A stretch of DNA of 64,000 bases from Ligustrum vulgare (lineage: Eukaryota > Streptophyta > Magnoliopsida > Lamiales > Oleaceae). The notes under the pieces are model-generated. The model saw nothing but the letters and a program-made list of their open reading frames with translations, did not search any database and was not told the DNA's origin. The translations under genes were made by a program, and so were the position numbers. The stretch is taken from the NCBI GenBank assembly GCA_963555705.1, contig OY743177.1, positions 56,068,096 through 56,132,095 on the forward strand. Direction: 5' to 3'. Within the stretch, counting starts at the first letter, position 1, and the number at the start of each line of letters is the position of its first letter. This document shows, one piece after another, positions 1 to 9,226 of the stretch.

Positions 1-653
1 AATTTTCGGTTAAATGGTTCGCGCTACAATTCTCACACACTACTGTTGATTGAATAGCGTGAACTCATTGATGATGTGAAAACAACATGTCAACCTTTTT
101 TGTTAGCGCAACAAGTTGCGCATTTGTACTGGTCAATGCATCTACATCATGTACTCCAGCAACTCTTTTGTGCACTACTCTTTCAGACGGGAACATGGTG
201 TGTGTTTTTGCAATGAGTACCACCAAGTCCCATGCTTGGTTGACACTTTCATTGGTAATGGACCCACCAACTGATAAGTCCACTATGGATTTGTATTGTG
301 GTGACAACCCAGAGTAAAAGTATTGAACTTGAAGGCTTTTATTAAATTCATGATATGGGCATTTTCTAAGAAGGTCCTTTAATCTACCCCAAGATTCATG
401 AAAACTCTCACCGTCTAGTTGTTGAAAAGTAGATATCTCCAATTTTAGTTTAGCTACTTTAGCAGGTGAAAAATATTTGTTACATAATTTTCTAGCTAAG
501 TCATCACATGTAACTATACTAAATTCAGGCTCAGAATCAAGCCACTCCAATGCACTATCTCTTAAAGTGTAAGGAAATAGTCTCAAACGAATGGCATCAT
601 CGTTTATCCCTTGAAATTGAAAATTTTGACACATTCTCCAAAATTTTGCAACA
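1..653 (-). pseudogene. gag: Athila-type gag, central and C-terminal part (antisense)
   Basis: Structural gag protein of an Athila-type Ty3/gypsy element. Reading right to left, the frame from 634 to 65 encodes the retrotransposon gag domain (LRLFPYTLRDSALEWLDSEP, then a FHESWGRLKDLLRKCP motif), then the stretch that precedes the zinc knuckle. The match to 38113-38592 plus 39298-39400 is near colinear, so this copy shows what an uninterrupted gag looks like where the other copy carries a Cassandra. The N-terminal part lies at 14463-14847, beyond the nested insert. Near the left edge (positions 1-64) the open frame breaks. It cannot make protein in this arrangement. Confidence 0.85.
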
Positions 654-2136
654 TGATTAGGTGTAATTATTGTCGTTTAGGAATATTTGCTATTTAATTT
701 GTGTTTATCGTTTACTTTTCAGAAAATATCCCAAAAGATGAAGAATGAAGCAATTAATGGAAAAATGGCACAATTGGATGTTAATTAGAGCTAAATTGGA
801 CAAGTGAGGAGTTTGTGACAACAACCGGGAAACCTACATGGTGTCAAAGAGAAGAAATCAGAGGTTGGAGGACCTAATTGAATAAATTAAGAGCTTAAAT
901 GGGCAAATCGAGAAGAAGATAAAGTTTGGGGACTAAATTGCAACAATTGGAAGTTGAGGATTGAAGGTGCAATTAAAAGTCAAGGACCAACTTACACAGC
1001 CGGAAAAAGATGGAAAATTGCATTGCAACGTCCTTCCACGTGATCGCGGGATTTCTACCACGTGATCGCGAGGTGCCTCGAATTTTTCAACAGAGAGTTT
1101 TACCTATGCCCACGCGATCGCGAGGTTTTATACCACGTGATCGCTTGGCTTTCCGGCTGGGCCAAAAGTGGGCTTTTTCTCGCGATTTTCAACAGCATTC
1201 TCGCTTTTTGACCTAGATTTTCTCCAAAACCTATATATACAACATAAGAGGCACGAAATTGAGACCTTTGCCTCTCCAAAGAATGAGCCACAATCGAGAA
1301 ATCAACATCAAATTCTTGGGGAATTAAGCATCGCAAAGGGGCGTGAATTGAAGATAATTGAAGAATTGAGACTTGGTGCATGCTTTCCTTTCTTCTTATT
1401 GTTTTAAATGAACGTTTTACTTTATTGTTTATGCTTTTTAATCAAGATGTGTAACTAAATATAACGTTGGGATGAACGATGTAGCCTAGTTAATTATTTT
1501 AATTCCAAATTCCTTTATTTTAGTAATTCGTTGCATGTATTGATTTATTATTGTTCTTAATGCTTGAATTGCTTGATCACCAATTCATGATTTATTGAGT
1601 TATTTCCATAATCCGAGAGGTGAGTTAATAATTTAGAACGTGGTAATAAATCCAGTAATTGAACAAGAGATAGAGATATACTCGTGTTATTATTGCGGTC
1701 GTGTGTGAATTCTTGCGTGTTATGCATCTAGATAAGGAATATTCGGACCCTCTGTAGAGATACATGGTTGGCTTATTTAGGTAGAATTGATTTAAACTCG
1801 AGAGAGGAATTTCAATATACATTAGTGAATTCGACCGAATGCATATTTAGGAAATAAAATCTGGAATTGGAATTGATTTAATTGGCTAGGTGAAATCGTG
1901 AATCCCAACCACTTTACAATCATACTTGAAAACAAAACAATTTCACAATTCTTTTTTAATTCATCTTCTTAGTTTTAATTTAAAACATAAAATTCATTTG
2001 TCTGTTCAAATAAAGTTTAGAACTAAAATATTTCGGTAATTAATAGCAGTCCTCGTGGGAGCGATAATCCGGACTCTAAAGTCCACTTTATTACTTGATT
2101 GCGATATCGTACACTTGTAATCTCAAATGCACAACA
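654..2136 (+). repeat. LTR A (5' LTR of element 1, 5' end eroded)
   Basis: Matches LTR B along its length and ends in CACAACA directly before the PBS spacer. Other family members start TGATAAGTGTATTT; here only TGAT or ATTAGG of that start remains, so about 35 bp are gone at the left junction with the antisense gag. TATA box TATATATA at 1232-1239, preceded by the palindrome quartet (1040-1144). R-U5 is nearly identical to LTRs B, C and D, whereas U3 matches B only. Short ORFs inside it on both strands recur at the same place in every copy and are not taken as genes. Confidence 0.88.
1040..1144. promoter_or_regulatory. Palindrome quartet in U3 of LTR A
   Basis: Four octamers: GTGATCGC at 1040 and 1062, GCGATCGC at 1114, GTGATCGC at 1137. 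Start-to-start spacings are 22, 52 and 23 bp. The last ends 88 bp before the TATA box at 1232. The same geometry occurs in LTRs B, C, D and E. The position suggests an upstream promoter module; the function is inferred, not shown. Confidence 0.6.
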
Positions 2137-2142
2137 AGTTTT

Positions 2143-2160
2143 TGGCGCCGTTGGCGGGGA
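2143..2160 (+). other. Primer binding site, tRNA-Asp (element 1)
   Basis: TGGCGCCGTTGGCGGGGA lies six bases after the LTR. It complements the 3' end of plant tRNA-Asp with one mismatch (G for C at position 12). tRNA-Asp priming is typical of Athila-type elements. Confidence 0.9.
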
Positions 2161-2334
2161 CTGTTAATTAATATCGATACCAATTAGTTCTTACTTTAGT
2201 TTGAACTTTATTTTTTGTTTTTACTTTTATTTTATTTCTTAGTCTTTGTTTGGAATTTTTTTTTTTTAAGCTGTGAATTGTTTCCTATTCAGGTATTGAA
2301 TGAGTTTTCAGACAGTTGGAAGCAACATAGCAAG

Positions 2335-2970
2335 ATGGCAGCAAACAATAATCAATGGCTCTTTGATCGAACTGCAATTCAGACTTATCTGATGTGTGAC
2401 TTCTGCTGGGAAAATCATGCTTTATATGATTGTCCTATTGCACCCCAGGATGGTTTGTGGAGTATTGATTGTGTGGGGAATTTTTATCTAACAGAGCAGG
2501 GGTATCCACTAGAACAGTTTTTTGTGAAAAGATTATATGAGCCAGAAAAAATGGTTTAAACAACTGAAGGAAAAGAGGAAGAACCTAAAAGAGTGGATCA
2601 ACCAGAAGAAAATAACTGCCATGAAGATATCTTTGTCCAAATGTCAACAACTCAAATTTCGGACATCAAGCTTAAAGAAACTTCAATAAAAATGGAGGAG
2701 TTGATCACAGAAGAGCAAATAAACACGGAGACACTTAAAAGTGCAGACTTTATACTGCAATCCTCTAACTTCAATCACTGGGGAAAAATTGATTTCATCA
2801 TTGGCACTGAAGAGATGATTGAAGTGTTCATATTGAAGTTTGAATTGAGTGGAGATGTCAACATACATGACATGGGCAAAGTGGGATTTTGGTGCATAAA
2901 TCCAAATTGGAGCAAGTTCAATCGGCACAAACAAAGAAGGTCATCAAAAGCTTTATTTAGAGTTCCTTGA
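2335..2970 (+). pseudogene. Element 1 small ORF (zinc-knuckle protein), broken
   Basis: Homolog of the intact 258-residue ORF at 9227-10003. It starts MAANNNQW and carries a CX2CX3HX4C knuckle (CDFCWENHALYDC), the spacing seen in the Athila gag knuckle at about 39418-39456. Two faults relative to element 2: the middle, acidic region is shorter, and a GAA codon has become TAA at about 2557-2559, leaving the C-terminal domain in a separate frame piece (2593-2970). That domain ends in a basic stretch, FNRHKQRRSSKALFRVP. A pyrimidine-rich tract ending in AG at 2291-2292 precedes the ATG by about 40 bp and resembles a splice acceptor. Function unknown. Confidence 0.75.
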
Positions 2971-3010
2971 ACAATCACGGTAAAAAGTCGGGCTTTAGAC
3001 TATAAACGGA

Positions 3011-3034
3011 GCGCTTGTTGGGAGGCAACCCAAC
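3011..3034 (+). other. Conserved post-ORF hairpin (element 1)
   Basis: The stretch contains TTGGGAGGCAACCCAA, a stem of TTGGG/CCCAA with a short loop. It follows the ORF stop by about 40 bp and is preceded by a conserved GGGCTTTAGACT-like stretch. The same motif follows the coding region at 10043, 41055 and 63135. It is a common sequence in Athila-type elements; its role is not known to me. Confidence 0.7.
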
Positions 3035-3368
3035 TTTTCTTCCCTTTCACTTATTACTCTTTCATTATTTATTTTATTATTGAAATTTTAGATATATGCA
3101 TGGTAGGAAATGTGTTTGAGTGTTTAGCATGATACATGTTAGGACATTTTTGCATATTAGTCTATTGGTACATATTTAGGTATGTTTTTGATTTTGCGTG
3201 TTTTCATTAGGCAAAACTTTTATCGTCATCCCAACCCACACACACACTAGTTTGGATCATGAAATTAATGTTTGAAAAATCATTACATAGATCATGAAGT
3301 GATTAGGGGGCTAAAAACGATTTTGAAAATCAAAAATAGGAAAAATTTTCATTACGGCCGGGAACTAG

Positions 3369-3471
3369 GCGATCGCGTGCCAATAGGCTATGGCGATCGC
3401 GAATTTGCATTGAAAAATCAACAGATTTTTAAACATTGAACCACGCGATCGCTAGCACTCCAGGCGATCGC
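3369..3471. promoter_or_regulatory. Second palindrome quartet, 3' internal region of element 1
   Basis: GCGATCGC at 3369, 3393, 3445 and 3464 (spacings 24, 52, 19). A TATA-like TATAAAC lies at 3537, 66 bp after the last palindrome. A pyrimidine-rich stretch and a donor-like AAAGGTACGT (GT at 3656) follow. The order resembles the LTR promoter, which suggests an internal promoter. Confidence 0.45.
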
Positions 3472-5952
3472 ATGGCTTTTCTGGGACCAAATTCAGCAGT
3501 TTAAGTGTTGTTCCTCATGTTTTCAATTTCAAACATTATAAACTCGTTTTCTCTCCCCTAAACACCTCATATTTGATCTTACATTTTGTGTGCATGTCAT
3601 CAACACCTAGTTGCATCAATATCATTGCTATTTCCCGCATCCAAATCAATGAAAGGTACGTAATTCTTCACTTAAATCAATTTTTACTCAAAAGTTTGAA
3701 ATTTTCTTTGAGATCTTGGATTCTGAAATTGTGAATGGTGAAGATTGGGCTTATGTTAGATGTTGGAGAAGGTGATTTGTGGTTGAGTAGACAAAATTTT
3801 TGGTTCATTCATACCTCCAAACCTATGCATACCCTTTGATATTTGCACTGCACACCATGTATTTGATGAAATGCCACAAAGACATTCTAGTGCTAATTTG
3901 AGACATCCTTCCGAGCATTTATCTTCATGATATGTTTCTCATTGATTATATGTGTGTAGTTCATGAATTAGTTCACTCCATTTCACAGAATTCATGAAAA
4001 CAAATTTAGCACCATGGCAGCCTCAATGCAAGGTCATTGCAGGCCATTGCACCTGAAAATCCACTCACGTCACCAACTTTGCCATAGTTTTACATGACCC
4101 TATTGAGCTCCAAAAGACCTGAAATTTTAATATGTTGTAGATCATGCTGTGAACTTTAACATATAAAAATATGGCTCGAAAAAATTTGTGTTTTCTAGGC
4201 TATATCACGGCTTAAATATGTGTGGTCTACCTTTGTTGAAAATTAAAAATTTTGCTTTAACCTTAGTTTGGGGGTGTGGCACTGAACTTCCATTATTTCT
4301 TATTGATGTTTATGACTTCTAATGTTACTTATCTCTTATTTGCGAGGTACACATCAATCAAGACACCTCAAACCAAATCGGGAAAAGCAAGAAAATGGTC
4401 GATTCATCCAAGACAGTGCAACAGGAAGCTTCAAAGAAATACATCCTCTAAACTTGGGAAGTTCTCGTTCTCTTTTCTTTGTCTTGTTTTATTTTGTTGA
4501 ATCTTTTTGACAAACATTGAGGACAATGTTCATTTCAAGTTTGGGGGTGAAAATTCATTGCATTCTTCATTCATTTTATATTCATTCGATTCTTTAGGGG
4601 CTATTTATATATATATATAAAAAAAAAAAATTTGAAAATGTGTTAACATATTTATTGCCTAGGATATAGTATGAATCAATTTGTGCTTATGTTTGAAAAT
4701 TGGACAACATGAAAGTATAAACTTATTTTTGAACTAGTTATGTTTTGCTAGATTCATATTTATTGCGCACATAGCCAGTGTTGGATAATTGCTTGTGTGA
4801 GGGCTTTTGTTTAATATATGTGGGGCAAAGTTTTATGCAATTTGAACTTAGGAATTACTCAAAAAGCCCTGAACTTAGATCGTTAGACATCCCACCCCTA
4901 AATTAGAACCAATCATGCAAAAAGGCAAGTTTGAGGGTAAAATAGTTGGAATTTGTATGTATTGACGGGTCGGAGGTCTGTGGTTCTTGGTTTTGCACTT
5001 TAGTCATTACAGTTTGGTCAACGAGTATAAACCAATTCCAGCATAAAAACAGAAAAATGCTGAAGGTTTTATTCCGCTCTTCAAATGCCTTTTTGACTCG
5101 AGTAAGTAAGTCCGAGGGGTCTTTCAAACCTGGTGCCCTAAAGCCAACTGGCTTGGGAGTCATCGAACTAAAGCTCGCTACAGGAGTCAATTAGAAAGCA
5201 AGTACGGAGAGTGGACTTACACATAAGACATTATAACATCTTTAACTTTTCTGTTTAAGCCTTTATGACTCGGGCAAGTACGTCTGAGGGGTTCTTCGAA
5301 CCTGGTACCCTAAAGCCGTCTGGTTTGGGAGTTACCGATCTGAAAGCCCGCTACAGGGGTCATATAGAAAGCCCGTATGAAAAGTTCTGCACAAAGATGG
5401 TAAAAGACAGGGACAATTAAAAGAAAAAGTCGTTCATTAAAAAAAAAAAAAATTGCATGGTATAAGCTTTGTTGACTAAACTGTGGTGGTTGAGGTTGTA
5501 GAATTGGGGACTGCTTTCTTTTGATTTGTTATACACGCATATTTCTGATACTGACTACCTTGTGTGGAAAAAGTAAAGAATATTTTTAGAACCCACATAG
5601 ATAGAAACCCGGGATATGTGAGAGAAAAGCAGAAAGTGGAGATCATCCATGAACGCTGAAAGGAATTTCATTAGAAATCATATATTGACCACATGGGATT
5701 CGGGCTGGATTATGCATAATGAGCCACACAGTGTTGAGCACATATCTTTTGCATAAGTATGCCTTTGACATTGGCTATTCACACACACACTTGAAACTCT
5801 GGCAGGATACAACTAGAAAATATTTTGCATTGTTGTTCATGACGCTTGCTGAAGCTTAAATTGGTTTGGACTATAGAGGCATATGGTAAACATGTTGACA
5901 CAACAAAAATAATGTCTCTTTTATTTCTTTGATTTTTGTAGTTTAGTTTAAA
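3472..5952 (+). other. Non-coding 3' internal region of element 1
   Basis: No supportable ORF. The region aligns along its length with 10509-12925 of element 2 and partly with 41080-41880 of the TR-GAG element. Shared landmarks are a GAGGACAATG stretch followed by TTTGGGGGTG (about 4510-4550) and two diverged copies of a CTCGAGTAAGTA/CTCGGGCAAGTA unit (about 5095-5180 and 5267-5370), which look like an old internal duplication. In Athila elements this part often holds an env-like ORF; none is visible here. Confidence 0.6.
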
Positions 5953-5991
5953 TTGTTCGAGGACGAACAATAATTCTAGTTTTGGGGTATT
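5953..5991 (+). other. Hairpin plus polypurine tract of element 1
   Basis: The perfect inverted repeat TTGTTCGAGGACGAACAA (5953-5970) is followed by a G-rich tract ending TTTTGGGGTATT immediately before LTR B. The same pair precedes LTR D at 12926-12964. The tract next to the 3' LTR is the expected plus-strand priming site. Confidence 0.7.
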
Positions 5992-7509
5992 TGATAAGTG
6001 TATTTTATACACTTATTTGTGTGCCTAAATTAGGTGTAATTATTTTCGTTTAGGAATATTTGCTATTTAATTTGTGTTTATCGTTTACTTTTCAGAAAAT
6101 ATCCCAAAAGATGAAGAATGAAGCAATTAATGGAAAAATGGCACAATTGGATGTTAATTAGAGCTAAATTGGACAAGTGAGGAGTTTGTGACAACAACCG
6201 GGAAACCTACATGGTGTCAAAGAGAAGAAATCAGAGGTTGGAGGACCTAATTGAATAAATTAAGAGCTTAAATGGGCAAATCGAGAAGAAGATAAAGTTT
6301 GGGGACTAAATTGCAACAATTGGAAGTTGAGGATTGAAGGTGCAATTAAAAGTCAAGGACCAACTTACACAGCCGGAAAAAGATGAAAAATTGCATTGGG
6401 ACGTCCTTCCACGTGATCGCGGGATTTCTACCACGTGATCGCGAGGTGCCTCGAATTTTTCAACAGAGAGTTTTACCTATGCCCACGCGATCGCGAGGTT
6501 TTATACCACGTGATCGCTTGGCTTTCCGGCTGGGCCAAAAGTGGGCTTTTTCTCGCGATTTTCAACAGCATTCTCACTTTTTGACCTAGATTTTCTCCAA
6601 AACCTATATATACAACATAAGAGGCACGAAATTGAGACCTTTGCCTCTCCAAAGAATGAGCCACAATCAAGAAATCAACATCAAATTCTTGGGGAATTAA
6701 GCATCGCAAAGGGGCGTGAATTGAAGATAATTGAAGAATTGAGACTTGGTGCATGCTTTCCTTTCTTCTTATTGTTTTAAATGAACGTTTTACTTTATTG
6801 TTTATGCTTTTTAATCAAGATGTGTAACTAAATATAACGTTGGGATGAACGATGTAGCCTAGTTAATTATTTTAATTCCAAATTCCTTTATTTTAGTAAT
6901 TCGTTGCATGTATTGATTTATTATTGTTCTTAATGCTTGAATTGCTTGATCACCAATTCATGATTTATTGAGTTATTTCCATAATCCGAGAGGTGAGTTA
7001 ATAATTTAGAACGTGGTAATAAATCCAGTAATTGAACAAGAGATAGAGATATACTCGTGTTATTATTGCGGTCGTGTGTGAATTCTTGCGTGTTATGCAT
7101 CTAGATAAGGAATATTCGGACCCTCTGTAGAGATACATGGTTGACTTATTTAGGTAGAATTGATTTAAACTCGAGAGAGGAATTTCAATATACATTAGTG
7201 AATTCGACCGAATGCATATTTAGGAAATAAAATCTGGAATTGGAATTGATTTAATTGGCTAGGTGAAATCGTGAATCCCAACCACTTTACAATCATACTT
7301 GAAAACAAAACAATTTCACAATTCTTTTTTAATTCATCTTCTTAGTTTTAATTTAAAACATAAAATTCATTTGTCTGTTCAAATAAAGTTTAGAACTAAA
7401 ATATTTTGGTAATTAATAGCAGTCCTCGTGGGAGCGATAATCCGGACTCTAAAGTCCACTTTATTACTTGATTGCGATATCGTACACTTGCGATCTCAAA
7501 TGCACAACA
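5992..7509 (+). repeat. LTR B (3' LTR of element 1)
   Basis: Complete 1518 bp LTR, TGATAAGTG...GCACAACA. TATA box at 6605-6612. Palindrome quartet at 6413, 6435, 6487 and 6510 (spacings 22, 52, 23; three of the four are GTGATCGC). It matches LTR A closely and is followed by tt and LTR C. Confidence 0.92.
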
Positions 7510-7511
7510 TT

Positions 7512-9008
7512 TGATAAGTGTATTTTATACACTTATTTGTATGTCTAAATTAGGATTAAGTATTGTCGTTTGGGAATATTTGCTATTTAATTTATGTTTA
7601 TTTGTTTACTTTTCAGAAAATGTCCCAATTGAAGAAGAATGAAGCAATTAATGGAAAAATGACACGATTGGATGGTAATTGGAGCTAAATTGGACAAGTG
7701 AGGAGTTTGTGACAACAACCGGGAAACATGCTTGGTGCCAAAGTGATTAAATCAGAGGTTGGAGGACCTAATTGAATGAATTAAGAGCTTAAATGAGCAA
7801 ATCGAGAAGAAGATAAAGTTTGGGGACTAAATTGCAACAATCGAAAGTTGAGGACTGAAGGTGCAATTAAAAGTCAAGGACCAACTTACACAGCCGGAAG
7901 AAAGATGAAGTCGCGATCGCTGGATGTGTACCAAGCGATCGCGAGATGCTGCAAAATCTTAACCCGAGAGTTTTAGGGTTAAGCACGCGATCGCTAGGGT
8001 GTAAGCCACGCGATCGCGTGGCTTTCCGGCTGGGCCGACTGTGGGCTTTTTCTCGCGATTTTTATCAGACTTTTCTTGTTTTGACCTAGGTTTTCTCCAA
8101 AACCTATATATACAACATAAGAGGCACGAAAACCAGACCTTTGCCTCTCCAAAGAATGAGCCACAATCGAGAAATCAACATCAAATTCTTGGGGAATTAA
8201 GCATCGCAAAGGGGCGTGAATTGAAGATAATTGAAGAATTGAGACTTGGTGCATGCTTTCCTTTCTTCTTATTGTTTTAAATGAACGTTTTACTTTATTG
8301 TTTATGCTTTTTAATCAAGATGTGTAACTAAATATAACGTTGGGATGAACGATGTAGCCTAGTTAATTATTTTAATTCCAAATTCCTTTATTTTAGTAAT
8401 TCGTTGCATGTATTGATTTATTATTGTTCTTAATGCTTGAATTGCTTGATCACCAATTCATGATTTATTGAGTTATTTCCATAATCCGAGAGGTGAGTTA
8501 ATAATTTAGAACGTGGTAATAAATCCAGTAATTGAACAAGAGATAGAGATATACTCGTGTTATTATTGCGGTCGTGTGTGAATTTTTGCGTGTTATGCAT
8601 CTAGATAAGGAATATTCGGACCCTCTGTAGAGATACATGGTTGACTTATTTAGGTAGAATTGATTTAAACTCGAGAGAGGAATTTCAATATACATTAGTG
8701 AATTCGACCGAATGCATATTTAGGAAATAAAATCTGGAATTGGAATTGATTTAATTGGCTAGGTGAAATCGTGAATCCCAACCACTTTACAATCATACTT
8801 GAAAACAAAACAATTTCACAATTCTTTTTTAATTCATCTTCTTAGTTTTAATTTAAAACATAAAATTCATTTGTCTGTTCAAATAAAGTTTAGAACTAAA
8901 ATATTTCGGTAATTAATAGCAGTCCTCGTGGGAGCGATAATCCGGACTCTAAAGTCCACTTTATTACTTGATTGCGATACGTACACTTGCGATCTCAAAT
9001 GCACAACA
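7512..9008 (+). repeat. LTR C (5' LTR of element 2)
   Basis: 1497 bp, TGATAAGTG...GCACAACA. TATA box 8105-8112. All four palindromes are GCGATCGC (7913, 7935, 7987, 8010). Upstream of the TATA box it differs from A/B at many positions and matches D. Downstream it is almost identical to A, B and D. Confidence 0.92.
7913..8017. promoter_or_regulatory. Palindrome quartet in U3 of LTR C
   Basis: GCGATCGC at 7913, 7935, 7987 and 8010, spacings 22, 52, 23; last site ends 88 bp before the TATA box. The first pair forms a larger inverted repeat (TCGCGATCGC facing GCGATCGCGA). The fourth is the centre of a 16 bp perfect palindrome, CCACGCGATCGCGTGG. Confidence 0.6.
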
Positions 9009-9014
9009 AGTTTT

Positions 9015-9032
9015 TGGCGCCGTTGCCGGGGA
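9015..9032 (+). other. Primer binding site, tRNA-Asp (element 2)
   Basis: TGGCGCCGTTGCCGGGGA, a perfect 18-base complement of the plant tRNA-Asp 3' end, six bases after LTR C. Confidence 0.93.
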
Positions 9033-9226
9033 CTGTTTTTATATTAATATCGATACCAATTAGTTCTTGCTTTAGTTTGAATTTGTATGTGTAATTTATT
9101 TATTTATTTATTTTATTTAATTTTTTTTTTAATTATTATTATTATTTTGAGTTTTTTTCAAGTTGTGAATTGTCTCCTTCTCAGGTATTGAATGAATATT
9201 GAGATAGTTGGAGGCAACACAGCAAG

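Larger units (their letters stand above)
654..7509 (+). mobile_element. Element 1: gag-less Athila-type LTR retrotransposon
   Basis: Structure: LTR A (654-2136), tRNA-Asp PBS (2143), a small broken ORF (2335-2970), a conserved hairpin (3011), a long non-coding region, a purine-rich tract (5971-5991), LTR B (5992-7509). There is no gag, protease, RT or integrase, so it is non-autonomous and would need proteins in trans, presumably from an Athila relative. By eye the two LTRs differ at only about ten positions, so insertion was recent. LTR A lacks roughly its first 35 bp. Immediately after LTR B come two bases (tt) and then LTR C of element 2. Confidence 0.85.

Noticed and set aside
3472..5952. 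env-like ORF expected in Athila elements
   Set aside because: No frame longer than about 95 codons and none conserved with element 2.
7913..8017. GCGATCGC equals the HIP1 palindrome of cyanobacteria; possible contamination
   Set aside because: The octamers lie inside LTRs with tRNA-Asp PBS, TATA box and target duplications, repeated in five copies. Nothing cyanobacterial surrounds them.
7994..8280. ORFs of 79 and 86 residues recurring on both strands of each LTR
   Set aside because: They recur because the LTR recurs; the frames overlap on opposite strands and cross the TATA box. No independent sign of coding.
8498..8695. 65-residue antisense ORF present in LTRs A, B and C
   Set aside because: Copies are near-identical DNA, so conservation of the frame is uninformative.
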